Positions 7,971 to 16,798 of a DNA stretch of 37,402 nucleotides are shown here, one piece after another (within the stretch, counting starts at the first letter, position 1; every line of letters begins with the position of its first letter). The position numbers and the translations under genes were made by a program. Source of the stretch: Verrucomicrobiales bacterium (GTDB taxonomy: Bacteria > Verrucomicrobiota > Verrucomicrobiia > Verrucomicrobiales > DEV007); assembly GCA_028281705.1 (NCBI GenBank), contig JANQJH010000359.1, forward strand, positions 1 through 37,402, read 5' to 3'. The notes beneath the pieces are model-generated. The model searched no databases and had not been told where the DNA came from. It was given only the letters and a program-made list of their open reading frames with translations.

Positions 7971-10900
7971 TTATTTGAGGGTCATCAGGTAGGCCAAGAC
8001 GTCTTCGATTTCTTGTTCGCTCATGAGGAGGTTCATGGGCGGCATGGGAGACACAGGAGCGGGATAGTTTTCTGCGATGGTGGCGTTGGGATCGACGAGG
8101 GATTGCCGGAGATAGTCTTCGGCTTTGCGCTCGGCGATGCCGTCGAGGGCGGGGCCGATGACGCCGCCCTCGCCGCCGATTTGGTGACAACGGTTGCAGG
8201 CGGCGACCTGATGGGTGAAGAAAATGGTTTTTCCGCGGTCGGAGTCGCCGGCTTCGAGTTTGGCGGTTTCGGATTGATCGAAGACGGGGACGAGTTCGCG
8301 GAGCTGGATGTCGTCATACCAGGCGGTTCCGGTGGACTGGCCCCAGCCGCCGAAGAGGGCGTTGATGGAAATCTCGCGACGGCCTTCGCTGTGGAAGTCC
8401 TTGGAGACCTCGGTCCACTCATTGTTGCCCCGGAGTCCCTTGGTGGCGGCGTTGTTCTCGCCCTGGATCTCGTGCACATTGAGCAGGGCGCCGCGGGCAT
8501 TGCCTTTCACATTGGCGGTTTTGATCTTGCCACTGAGCCGGTAGTGGGTGTCTGGCTTGACCGCAATCACGGTGTGGAACGAGGTGTCCACAGCCTGGTC
8601 GGCTACGATCTTGAGGCAGGCCGAACCTTCCACGCCCTCGTCGGCCGGTTTGGTGTAGTCGGCGGTGTCACCGGGGCCGCTGTAGGTGCGCGGGGTCCAC
8701 TCGGCATTGATCAGAAGATCGGGGCCGGGCTCATAACGGGTGGCGTCGAAGCCCTCGACGCCGTGTTTGGCGGCCGCGGCCTTGAGGGCGGAGGCGAGCC
8801 ATTCGTCGTTTTGATTTTCGGCGTTGCCTAACAAGTTCTGGACTGCGTTTTTCAGGGCCTCGGATGTGGGGAACTCTGCCAGGGCGACGAAGGAGGCGAG
8901 CCGCGTGGTGAGATCGGAATCGTTGATCACGGCGGACTCGAAGAGCAGAGCTGCTCCGGCCTCGCTCGCGGGCAAGGCTCTCACGGCGTTGCGCCGCAGG
9001 ACGGCATCGGGAGAGAGGAGGGCCGCGCGGTGGGTTTCGGCATCCAATTGACCGAGGCCGTGCAGGGCCCACATGGCGTGGACGTTGCCGATGCCTTCAC
9101 CGTTGACGGCTTGTTTGAGGGCGGATGCGGACGAATCACTCTTGCCCTCGACAATGAGGCGCTGGGCGGTGAGGCGCCAGAACTGGTTGCCATCGGAGAG
9201 AGCCTCGATGAGCTGCTCCTCCGTGGCTCCGGCGAGCGAGGTGATGCGACTCTTGGGCGCCTTGTCCCAGACCAGGCGGTAGATGCGGCCGTGTTCGCGG
9301 TCGCGATTGGGGTTGATGTGGGCGTTGCCGCGGCCGTTCTTTGCGGCGTAGCCCCCGCGACCGGGGTTGGGCGTGGGGTTGTGTTGGATGATGAAATTGT
9401 ACCAATCGGCGATCCAGAGGTGGCCGTCGGGACCGACCTCCGCAGCCACGGGGGAGAACCATTCATCGACGGAAGCCACGAGGGCAAAGGCGTTCTTCGT
9501 CACGAAGCCGGCGCCGTCGCGCACGGCGTGGTATTGGCCTAACAAATTGCCGGTGGGACCGGCGACGAAGGCGCGATGCCCGCGCCAGGATTTGGGGAAG
9601 GCGTCCGAGTTGGCGAAAGCGTGACCGGCTCCGGCGGTATAGGCACCGAAGGCATCGACCTGGCGAATGTTAGGCGTGATGGGATGGAACTTGGGGGTGG
9701 AGGCCACCATTTTGGCTGAGAGACCGCGGGTGCCTTCGCCCGGGGGGAAGGCGGTGGCGGGGATCCCACAGTAGAAGGAGGGATTGTTGTTCGCCGTGGA
9801 CCCGAAGACGTCACCCGCCTCATTGAAGCCGAGACCCCAGGTGTTGTTGTTGAACTGGTGGAGAAACTCCATCGATTTTCCATCTTGGTTGAAGTGATAG
9901 ACGCCCATGCCGAAACGTTTCTCTTCGCCGCCAATCGTTCCGTTGTAGGCCGAGTAGCCGACGGTTCCCCAGATCTGGTTGTCGAAGCCGTAGCGCAGGT
10001 TTGAGGGGCCGGCATGGGTGTCGCCGGGACCCCAACCATCGATCAAGGTCTCGCGGTGGTCGGCGCGGTCGTCTCCGTCGGTGTCCTTGAGGAAGAGGGT
10101 GATGGGCGCCTGGTGCACGATGACCCCGCCGTCGGCGAAGGCGAGTGAGGTCGGGATGTTGAGGCCGTCGGCGAAGACGGTGATCTTGTCACAGCGACCG
10201 TCGCCGTCGGTGTCCTCGAGGATCTTGATCTTGTCATCACCCACGCGGTCTGCTTTGACTTCGTTGGGATAGTCCGTGGTCTCGATGACCCAGAGGCGGC
10301 CGCGCTCGTCCCAGGCGAGCTGCATGGGATTGATGATGTCCGGTTCCGCGGCGAAGAGTTCCAGTTTCCAGCCGACCGGCGCCTGGGTGTAGGCCAGGGA
10401 ATCCTCCGGGCTCAGGGGTAATTGATAGGGGAGAGGCTCGGGACGGCGCTCGTAGTTAGGGATGTTGTCGCGTTTTTCATAGGCGAGTTTCTTGCGCTTC
10501 CTGCGAAAGTCTTCGTAAGCAGCGCGCCGCTCGTCGCCGATGGCCCAGAGGATGCCCGACTTGAGGAGTTGATGAAAGGCCGGCTGGGACCAAACGCGCT
10601 GGTCGTGGCCCGAAGCGGTGTAGTAGACACGGCCCTTGCCCTGGGTCCGGGTCCAGGTCCAGGGCTCGGGCTCCTTGATGTTGTCATCCTCGCCCGCGGG
10701 CTCCCGCACCATGAGGATGGTGCGGTCCGTGCCGTGTTCGCCGTGGACATAGGTCTCGTCCCAGGCCTCAAACTCCTCCACACCTTGCATCGCCGGGTGG
10801 TCTTTCTTGACGATCTTGGTCGTGAATACGGCACCCTTGTGATGCTTGAACTGACCCCCGACCAAGCTGACGAATCCCAGCTTGTTGCGGAAACAGAAGC

Positions 10901-11240
10901 TGGCGCAGTGTACCGGGATGAAGCCGCCGCCCTCTTCGACGAAGCGGACGAGGTTCTTGTACTGATGATCCTCGATGGTGTCGTGATTGGCGTAGAGGAG
11001 GAGCCCATCGAACTGGGAGAGATAGGCGTAGTCACCCAGCGCCTCTTCGACCGAGGTATGGTAGTCGAAGTAGATCGCCTCTGGTCCCAGGCCCATGGCC
11101 AGCATGGGGTAGTAGTCGTTGGAGGGATGATGCCGGGCATCGTGTCCGAGGAAAAGAATGCGGACGGGACCATCCGTCGGTCTGCCGAAGAGGGAGACCG
11201 TGAGGGACAGGGAGACGAGGGCGACGAGTAGGGCGCGCAT
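7971..11240 (-). CDS. ThuA / PVC-type dehydrogenase / cytochrome c fusion protein
   Basis: A 1089-aa predicted secreted redox enzyme with four parts. Residues 1-20 are a signal peptide. Residues about 25-240 are a ThuA-like (trehalose utilisation) domain with HDARHHPS and GGGFIPVHCASF. Residues about 285-660 are the PVC-type membrane-bound dehydrogenase beta-propeller, recognisable by DERGRLWVIETTDYPNE, DTDGDGRCDKITVFADGL and GPDGHLWIADWYNFI. A helical HEAT-like stretch (about 670-840) and a carbohydrate-binding-like beta-sandwich (about 850-990) follow. The C-terminus is a PVC-type cytochrome c with CNRCH at about 1015-1019 and a likely distal Met in the MPPM segment. The protein probably oxidises a sugar in the periplasm and passes electrons to its own haem. 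The Gfo/Idh/MocA gene lies 39 bp upstream on the same strand, suggesting an operon. The substrate is not known. Confidence 0.87.
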   Translation of the reverse strand: MRALLVALVSLSLTVSLFGRPTDGPVRILFLGHDARHHPSNDYYPMLAMGLGPEAIYFDYHTSVEEALGDYAYLSQFDGLLLYANHDTIEDHQYKNLVRFVEEGGGFIPVHCASFCFRNKLGFVSLVGGQFKHHKGAVFTTKIVKKDHPAMQGVEEFEAWDETYVHGEHGTDRTILMVREPAGEDDNIKEPEPWTWTRTQGKGRVYYTASGHDQRVWSQPAFHQLLKSGILWAIGDERRAAYEDFRRKRKKLAYEKRDNIPNYERRPEPLPYQLPLSPEDSLAYTQAPVGWKLELFAAEPDIINPMQLAWDERGRLWVIETTDYPNEVKADRVGDDKIKILEDTDGDGRCDKITVFADGLNIPTSLAFADGGVIVHQAPITLFLKDTDGDDRADHRETLIDGWGPGDTHAGPSNLRYGFDNQIWGTVGYSAYNGTIGGEEKRFGMGVYHFNQDGKSMEFLHQFNNNTWGLGFNEAGDVFGSTANNNPSFYCGIPATAFPPGEGTRGLSAKMVASTPKFHPITPNIRQVDAFGAYTAGAGHAFANSDAFPKSWRGHRAFVAGPTGNLLGQYHAVRDGAGFVTKNAFALVASVDEWFSPVAAEVGPDGHLWIADWYNFIIQHNPTPNPGRGGYAAKNGRGNAHINPNRDREHGRIYRLVWDKAPKSRITSLAGATEEQLIEALSDGNQFWRLTAQRLIVEGKSDSSASALKQAVNGEGIGNVHAMWALHGLGQLDAETHRAALLSPDAVLRRNAVRALPASEAGAALLFESAVINDSDLTTRLASFVALAEFPTSEALKNAVQNLLGNAENQNDEWLASALKAAAAKHGVEGFDATRYEPGPDLLINAEWTPRTYSGPGDTADYTKPADEGVEGSACLKIVADQAVDTSFHTVIAVKPDTHYRLSGKIKTANVKGNARGALLNVHEIQGENNAATKGLRGNNEWTEVSKDFHSEGRREISINALFGGWGQSTGTAWYDDIQLRELVPVFDQSETAKLEAGDSDRGKTIFFTHQVAACNRCHQIGGEGGVIGPALDGIAERKAEDYLRQSLVDPNATIAENYPAPVSPMPPMNLLMSEQEIEDVLAYLMTLK

Positions 11241-11279
11241 GACCTTGAAGCGTGACTGAGGACGTGAAGGAACGATCTG

Positions 11280-12404
11280 TTAGGCGATGGAAAAATCGGG
11301 CAGGCGGACGAGTTCGCCGCCTTTCTGAGCGGATTCGTGCGCCAGAATACCGGTGCAGGTGATGTTGGCGGACTGCACGGCGTTGGGGTAGGCGTCCTCT
11401 CCGCTGAGGAGCATCTGCACAAACTGGTGTGCCAGGTGGGGATGCGATCCGCCGTGTCCGGCTCCCTGGGTGAATGATAGGTGTTCTTCGCCCTCGTCGC
11501 CTCCGTAGACGCCTCCTTGGGTGAAGGGGGCGATCTCGTCGGGTAACAAGTGACCGTAGTCGGGGCACTGCACGGCCTCGGGGATCTCGGGCTCGGGCTT
11601 CTTCGCGGTGTGCACGATCAAGGGTTCGCCCTCGATGAGCGGCCATTCCACAGCCTTCTTGGAGCCGTAGACTTCGAAGGACTCGCGGTACTGGCGTGCG
11701 ACGTCGAAGAGAGAGCGGTAGACGAGAGCCGAGAGATCACTGTTGGCGAATTTGATATGGCAGGTCTCGACGGCATAGGGTGAATTGTAATGCTGGTGGA
11801 GTTCTTCACGGATGGTGCCCGAAGGAAAACAGGAGACGTACTCGGCCTGATCTCGTCCGATGCCTAACACAGGCCCGACACAGTGGGTCGCGTAGTGCAT
11901 GGGGGGGAGGCCGGGCCAGTAATCGGGCCAGCCGTCCATGTCCTGTTGATGCGAGGCCTTGAGGAACTGCAGTTTGCCGAGTTCGCCTTTGTCGTAGAGT
12001 TCTTTCATGTAGAGGAACTCGCGGGCGTAGACCACGGTTTCCATCATCATGTACTTCAGCCCAGTGGACGCGGTGAGTTCGACGATTTCACGGCACTCCT
12101 CCACCGTGGTGGCCATGGGGACGGTGCAGGCGACGTGCTTGCCGGCTTTGAGGGCGGCAATGGATTGCTCCGCGTGATTGGGGATGGGCGTGTTGATGTG
12201 GACGGCATCGATGTCAGGATCTTTGAGCAGATCGTCATAGCTCTCGTAACGTTTCTCGATGCCGAACTTTTCGCCCACTTCGTCGAGCGAGGCCCGGGTC
12301 CGCTGGCAAATGGCGGCCATGTTGGCATTGGGATGCCGCTGGTAGATGGGAATGAACTCGGCTCCGAAACCGAGACCGACGATGGCGATGTTGACGCTAC
12401 TCAT
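11280..12404 (-). CDS. Gfo/Idh/MocA family oxidoreductase (EKP motif replaced)
   Basis: A 374-aa predicted NAD(P)-dependent sugar oxidoreductase. The Rossmann nucleotide-binding loop is IAIVGLGFGAEF at residues 6-17. The family's usual EKP motif, whose lysine is catalytic in characterised members, is replaced here: the segment reads GKHVACTVPMATT, so Lys is Val. The C-terminal dimerisation/substrate domain is present (YMMMETVVYAREFLYMKEL, HYATHCVGPVLGI), and His residues there may bind substrate. Length is normal. It is upstream of the ThuA/PVC gene and divergent from a PAS-AraC regulator, so the three probably form a regulated sugar-oxidation locus. The family is clear; the reaction is not, and the missing Lys suggests atypical chemistry. 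Confidence 0.87.
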   Translation of the reverse strand: MSSVNIAIVGLGFGAEFIPIYQRHPNANMAAICQRTRASLDEVGEKFGIEKRYESYDDLLKDPDIDAVHINTPIPNHAEQSIAALKAGKHVACTVPMATTVEECREIVELTASTGLKYMMMETVVYAREFLYMKELYDKGELGKLQFLKASHQQDMDGWPDYWPGLPPMHYATHCVGPVLGIGRDQAEYVSCFPSGTIREELHQHYNSPYAVETCHIKFANSDLSALVYRSLFDVARQYRESFEVYGSKKAVEWPLIEGEPLIVHTAKKPEPEIPEAVQCPDYGHLLPDEIAPFTQGGVYGGDEGEEHLSFTQGAGHGGSHPHLAHQFVQMLLSGEDAYPNAVQSANITCTGILAHESAQKGGELVRLPDFSIA

Positions 12405-12433
12405 GGGATGACTATCGTACCCCGCTGGAGGGC

Positions 12434-13219
12434 GTGTTCTTGTATCGGGACGGAAAATATGTGTATGATTGCGACATGTCGTTATCGGTAGATCGAGATG
12501 CCTGGTTCTCCGGGCTGCGCCCCGGCGGGATGCGGGAGCTTTTCGAGCATCTGCCGAACACGCTCTATTTTGCCAAGGATCGGGCCCTGCGATTGATGGC
12601 GGGCAACCAGGCCTTTGTGAAGCGGTGCGGCTATGCCTCCGAGGTGGAGATGATCGGTCACTCGGATCGCGAGATTTTTCCCGCGGAGCTGGCGGAAAAA
12701 TACCGGGCCGACGATCGGCGGGTGATAGATCAAGGGGAACCCTTGTTAGGCATCGTGGAATTGTTTCCCAATCGCCTGGGCGAGCCGGAGTGGTTTATTA
12801 CGGACAAGATCCCGCTGTTCGCCGTGGATGGCGATGTGGCGGGGATCTGCGGGACGGTGCGAAGCTATGAGGGCGCGCGGGCCGAGCTTCAGCCCTATCT
12901 CGATCTCGTGCCGGTGACGGAGTATCTCAAGACCCATTATCAGGAGAACATTTCCATCGCCGCCATGGCGAAGCGCGCGGGCATCTCGGTGCGTCAATTG
13001 GAACGCCGCTTCCAGACGACGTTCAAGACGACGCCGCGTCACTACATCATGAAGCTGCGGGTGCTCGCCGCCTGTGAAGCGCTGTTGAATACGGATCAGT
13101 CCATCACGGAGATTGCGCTCGAGGTTGGTTTCTATGATCACGCGGCCTTTTCCAGGCAGTTTTCCCGCATCATGGGCGTCCCTCCCCGGGCCTACCGAAA
13201 AATGCATCGAAGGACCTAA
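12434..13219 (+). CDS. PAS-domain AraC family transcriptional regulator
   Basis: Predicted cytoplasmic DNA-binding regulator of up to 261 aa. An N-terminal PAS domain (about residues 32-135: LFEHLPNTLYFAKD, GNQAFVKRCGYAS, EWFITDKIPLF) would sense a ligand or partner. The AraC double helix-turn-helix is at about 160-258: ISIAAMAKRAGISVRQLERRF, then SITEIALEVGFYDHAAFSRQF ending in GVPPRAYR. GTG at 12434 has GGAGG only 2 nt upstream; ATG at 12476, which gives 247 aa and begins MSLSVDRDAW, is an alternative start. It is divergent from the Gfo/Idh/MocA gene across 29-71 bp and probably controls that operon, but no operator could be identified. Confidence 0.88.
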   Translation: MFLYRDGKYVYDCDMSLSVDRDAWFSGLRPGGMRELFEHLPNTLYFAKDRALRLMAGNQAFVKRCGYASEVEMIGHSDREIFPAELAEKYRADDRRVIDQGEPLLGIVELFPNRLGEPEWFITDKIPLFAVDGDVAGICGTVRSYEGARAELQPYLDLVPVTEYLKTHYQENISIAAMAKRAGISVRQLERRFQTTFKTTPRHYIMKLRVLAACEALLNTDQSITEIALEVGFYDHAAFSRQFSRIMGVPPRAYRKMHRRT

Positions 13220-13248
13220 GTGATTTTTCGCGCTGGCCATGAGCCGTC

Positions 13249-15591
13249 GTGTCACTGCAAGATTCGCTTATGATTCATCGAGTCGTCGAGCGAGCGCCGG
13301 TCCTTTTCCTCGGGAGTTGGCTGGGCATGGGGATGGTTTGGGCGCAACAGGCAGAGGATCCTTCCGCCTATTTGCAGCGGCGGGATCAACTCTTGCAGGA
13401 GCGTGCGCAGTTGAATCGAACGGTGTGGGCTCAGGAAACCGAGGCCCAGCGTCACGAGGATAGTCTGGTGCAGCTTTGGGATGCGCTGCTGAATGTCGAT
13501 CGATCGGGGAAGGGCCGTGGCCGGAAGTTCGATGTCTTCCGCGGGCTCGGATTGGAGAAGGTGGTTATGGGAGAGGTGGCGGAGTCGCGAGGGTTGGATC
13601 ATGGCATTGTTTTAAAAAGGCTTGTGACAGGACGCCAGCTGGACGGAAAAGGCTGGGAAAGTTGGCTGGAGTCGATGCAGAAGAGCGGCTATGAACTGGT
13701 GCAGTCGGAGTGGCATCATGCGGCCTTCGCCCGGGATGATGCCGGGGGCGGAGCCACGTCGACGGTGAGCGTGGTCTTGCATGTCGAGCAGAAGGCGACC
13801 GGCGCGCGGCTCTCCATCGAGGGGCCGATCACGGTGCGCTGGCGACTCGAGGGAGAAGGTGAGAGGCGCAGCAGTGGGCCGCCGCGGGCGTTGTCTGTCG
13901 ATTGTTCGAAACTCAGGATCCTCGAGCGTCGCGGCCGGCCTGCCTTTGAAAAGTGGTTCACTCTGGATCCTTCCAAGCCAGGCAAGCCTTCGGGTATCCA
14001 TCCCCTGTTGATCTATGACTTGGACAAGGATGGCGATTCTGAAATTGTCGCCGCGGGTTGCAATGCCGTGATCGAGCAGGACGCTGAGGGTGCGTTCAAG
14101 ACCCGCTCATTTCTCCGGCACTGGGAGCGGTTTCACGAAACGGGCCTCTTGGCGGATGTGAACGGGGATGCCCGGGTCGACTTTCTCGCGCCTAACGGAA
14201 AAGGTGACATGTTGCTCTATCCCGGTGGCGAGAAGGGGCTTCTTGAGAGCCGTCCTTTGGGAAAAACGACGAAGGGAGGTCCCTTGCAGCAACCCACGGC
14301 CTTCACCGCGGGTGACATCGATCTCGACGGGGACCTCGATCTCTGGGTGGGGCAGTATCGCATTAGCTATGTCTACGGCGTGATGCCGAACCCTTACTAT
14401 GATGCCAACGATGGGCTTCCGGCTTACTTGTTGCTCAACGAAGGCGGCGGCAAGTTTGTCCCGTGGACGCCGGAGGCGGGATTGGAGAAAAAACGCCAGC
14501 GGCGTACCTACACGGGATCGTTTGTCGATCTCGATGAGGACCATGATTTGGATTTGTTGGTGGTGAGCGATTTCGCCGGGGTGGATCTCTATCGCAATGA
14601 CGGCAAGGGTCATTTCACGGATGTGACGGAGACGGCTGTCGACGAACGGCATCTCTTTGGCATGTCGGCCACCTTTGGTGACTACGACGCCGACGGCCGA
14701 TTCGACATATACGTTGCCGGCATGGGATCGACGACGGCGCGGCGTCTGGAGGCCATGGGAGCGAAGCGGGCGGATGACCCGCAGGTGGACCGCATGCGTA
14801 TGACCATGGCTTACGGCAATCGCATGTATGTCAATCGGGGACCGGGTCGGTACGAGCAGCCGGACTTCAAGGATGAGGTGGCGCGCACGGGTTGGACCTG
14901 GGGGACGACGTCTCTGGACTTCGACAACGACGGTGATCACGATCTCTTCGTTGCCAATGGACATTCCTCGGGCACTTCAACAAAGGATCACTGCACCCAT
15001 TTCTGGTGCCACGACATCTACAAGCCGCTCTCCAAGCCGGACCGGGCAATGCACGAGGTCTTTCAGGAGATCCACAAAGGCTACTTTGACAAGAGCGAGT
15101 CCTGGGATGGCTATCAAAAGAGTCATCTGCTGATGAACCTCGGCGGTCAAGGCTTCACCAACATCGCTTTTCTCATGGGCGTGGCCGATCAATTCGACGG
15201 CCGTGCGGCGTTGAGTGACGACCTGGATGGCGATGGACGGATGGATTTACTCGTGGTGGAAGACCGTTGGCAAAAGGGTCAGGTATTGCACGTCTATCGC
15301 AACGTGCTCGAGCAAGAGCATCACTGGATTGGCATTCGGCTGCAGGAGGAGGGGCCGGGGAGATCGCCCCTGGGCGCCCGCGTGGAGCTGGAAACGGAGC
15401 GAGGGAAGAAGCAGGTGCGGGTGATCGCCGCGGGCGAGTCCATTCACGGTCAGCACCGCCCGGTGGCCCATTTCGGATTGGGGAAGGCCGATGCGGTGGA
15501 GGCCATTCGGGTCATTTGGCCGGGAGGTCAGACGCGGCGCCTGGAGAAGCCTGCCGTGGATCGTTACCACAGTGTTTCCTTCTCCCCTTGA
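13249..15591 (+). CDS. FG-GAP/VCBS beta-propeller protein with UnbV (ASPIC) domain
   Basis: A CRTAC1-type secreted protein of about 773-780 aa. GTG at 13249 gives the longest frame; ATG at 13270 begins a better signal peptide (MIHRVVERAPVLFLGSWLGM, ending VWAQQ). After an about 230-residue N-terminal region of unknown fold come seven DxDxDxD-type calcium loops, such as DLDKDGDSEIVAAG, DIDLDGDLDLWVGQY, DYDADGRFDIYVAG and DFDNDGDHDLFVANG, predicting a beta-propeller. The C-terminus is a UnbV_ASPIC domain: HHWIGIRLQEEG, GARVELETERG, HFGLGKADAVEAIRVIWPGG. Such proteins are abundant in Planctomycetes and Verrucomicrobia, and their role is mostly unknown. It starts 29 bp after the AraC-type regulator, so it may share that transcript. 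Confidence 0.85.
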   Translation: MSLQDSLMIHRVVERAPVLFLGSWLGMGMVWAQQAEDPSAYLQRRDQLLQERAQLNRTVWAQETEAQRHEDSLVQLWDALLNVDRSGKGRGRKFDVFRGLGLEKVVMGEVAESRGLDHGIVLKRLVTGRQLDGKGWESWLESMQKSGYELVQSEWHHAAFARDDAGGGATSTVSVVLHVEQKATGARLSIEGPITVRWRLEGEGERRSSGPPRALSVDCSKLRILERRGRPAFEKWFTLDPSKPGKPSGIHPLLIYDLDKDGDSEIVAAGCNAVIEQDAEGAFKTRSFLRHWERFHETGLLADVNGDARVDFLAPNGKGDMLLYPGGEKGLLESRPLGKTTKGGPLQQPTAFTAGDIDLDGDLDLWVGQYRISYVYGVMPNPYYDANDGLPAYLLLNEGGGKFVPWTPEAGLEKKRQRRTYTGSFVDLDEDHDLDLLVVSDFAGVDLYRNDGKGHFTDVTETAVDERHLFGMSATFGDYDADGRFDIYVAGMGSTTARRLEAMGAKRADDPQVDRMRMTMAYGNRMYVNRGPGRYEQPDFKDEVARTGWTWGTTSLDFDNDGDHDLFVANGHSSGTSTKDHCTHFWCHDIYKPLSKPDRAMHEVFQEIHKGYFDKSESWDGYQKSHLLMNLGGQGFTNIAFLMGVADQFDGRAALSDDLDGDGRMDLLVVEDRWQKGQVLHVYRNVLEQEHHWIGIRLQEEGPGRSPLGARVELETERGKKQVRVIAAGESIHGQHRPVAHFGLGKADAVEAIRVIWPGGQTRRLEKPAVDRYHSVSFSP

Positions 15592-15599
15592 TCGGAGAA

Positions 15600-16559
15600 T
15601 CAGCCGTCTCCGTCGCCGCCGAACATCTGCAGCGTCATGTTCAGTCCCATCTCGATCATGCCTCGCGCACTTTTCTGATTTTCCCGGAAGGCTTCGAGTT
15701 GACCGGAAGTGAGGAGATCTCCGGCGCTGTTGGCGATGTTCTGCTCCAGCTGGCTGTACTTCTCCAGGTAGCGATCTACTTTTTCTTGTGTCATCGATCG
15801 TGGGTCGAATTCGTACTGATCGTGGTAATTGTCCTCGAAATCCATGGCCTCCCTTTTCTCAAACATCAAGGCGACCAGCGCCTCCTCTGTATCGCTATCC
15901 ATCGGTTCGTTCCGTGTTTCTAACATTTTCTGAAAACTGGACATCGCCATCCGTTCGTTGAGCGTCTTGGTGTAGAAGGTGTAGTAATCGTAGTCCTCGC
16001 TGTCGTTCAGGAATTCCCGCACCCGTCCCTTGAGGTCTTCCTGGGAGGCTTCGATTTCCTTGAGGAGCGTTTCACGTTCATCCTTGGGGAGATCTCCGAT
16101 CATTTTCATACCGTTTTCCACGGCCACCATATGGGCATCGGTGAGGAGCTTCTGGAAATGTTCAAGCTCTTCGTCATTCAGGCTGAGGTTTTCGTAGAGG
16201 CGGCCGTACATCATTTTCAAGGTCGCCGATTGCTGGGCCGCGATCATCTCTTGCATGGCGGGATTGTCCTCCATGGCTTTGGCCATGGCCTTCATGGGAT
16301 TGGCCCGGCTTGCGCTAACGGATTTCTTGTTTTTCTGGTCGTCCCCCTGTTCGAGCGCCGCGATCTTGGACTCGAGTGAGGCATTCTTGGCCGTGAGCGC
16401 TTCGGTCTTGTCGCGAAGTGGCGCCGCGATCAATTCGGCCTTGAATTCGATGTCGGCGTTGACTTGGTTCAATTCACTCTGAAGACGGTCGCGATCGAAG
16501 TATTGATAGATGTTCAGACCGATGAGTGCCGCGATGACAATCCCGAGAAACGTTTTCAT
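15600..16559 (-). CDS. Membrane-anchored coiled-coil protein of unknown function
   Basis: I do not recognise a family. The 319-aa protein begins with one hydrophobic segment (residues about 4-20) that is probably an uncleaved N-in anchor. A coiled coil follows at about 25-72 (LQSELNQVNADIEFKAEL through KNASLESKIAALEQ). The remainder is a charged, helical, Met-rich region (MKAMAKAMEDNPAMQEMIAAQ, DLPKDERETLLKEIEA) predicted to lie in the periplasm. No enzyme motif is present. It is convergent with the FG-GAP/UnbV gene, with only 8 bp between stops, and is separated from sufT by a repeat-containing gap. Confidence 0.7.
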   Translation of the reverse strand: MKTFLGIVIAALIGLNIYQYFDRDRLQSELNQVNADIEFKAELIAAPLRDKTEALTAKNASLESKIAALEQGDDQKNKKSVSASRANPMKAMAKAMEDNPAMQEMIAAQQSATLKMMYGRLYENLSLNDEELEHFQKLLTDAHMVAVENGMKMIGDLPKDERETLLKEIEASQEDLKGRVREFLNDSEDYDYYTFYTKTLNERMAMSSFQKMLETRNEPMDSDTEEALVALMFEKREAMDFEDNYHDQYEFDPRSMTQEKVDRYLEKYSQLEQNIANSAGDLLTSGQLEAFRENQKSARGMIEMGLNMTLQMFGGDGDG

Positions 16560-16798
16560 GATAGTTTCCAGGCTAAAGTTGTGGATGCCGGGGAGAAATT
16601 ACAATTGGGTGCTTCCTTTGTAACTCTAATTGGGGCGAGGTGTCGACATCACGTTGGGGAGCGAAAACGTGGGACAGACGTCTCGCCGATCGAGCAAGGC
16701 CATCACTCGACGACAAGAGACCGGCGTCCCGCCGGCTTCACGTTGGGGCGTCGAACCTGCGTACGCTTGGCTAGCTGCGGAACTCCAGGGTAGCCAGG
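16560..16798. other. Intergenic region with palindrome related to repeats A/B
   Basis: About 240 bp between sufT and the coiled-coil gene. It holds a perfect palindrome, CCGGCGTCCCGCCGG (16721-16735), followed by CTTCACGTTGGGG. This resembles the ends of copies A and B, where TCACGTTGGA follows a GGCGGGACGCC-type palindrome. A second ATCACGTTGGGG occurs near 16649. I treat it as a third, partial member of the same repeat family. Confidence 0.5.

Noticed and set aside
8013..8831. Plus-strand open frame opposite the ThuA/PVC gene
   Set aside because: Gly/Val/Asp-rich antisense of the cytochrome and carbohydrate-binding regions; no start signal or domain.
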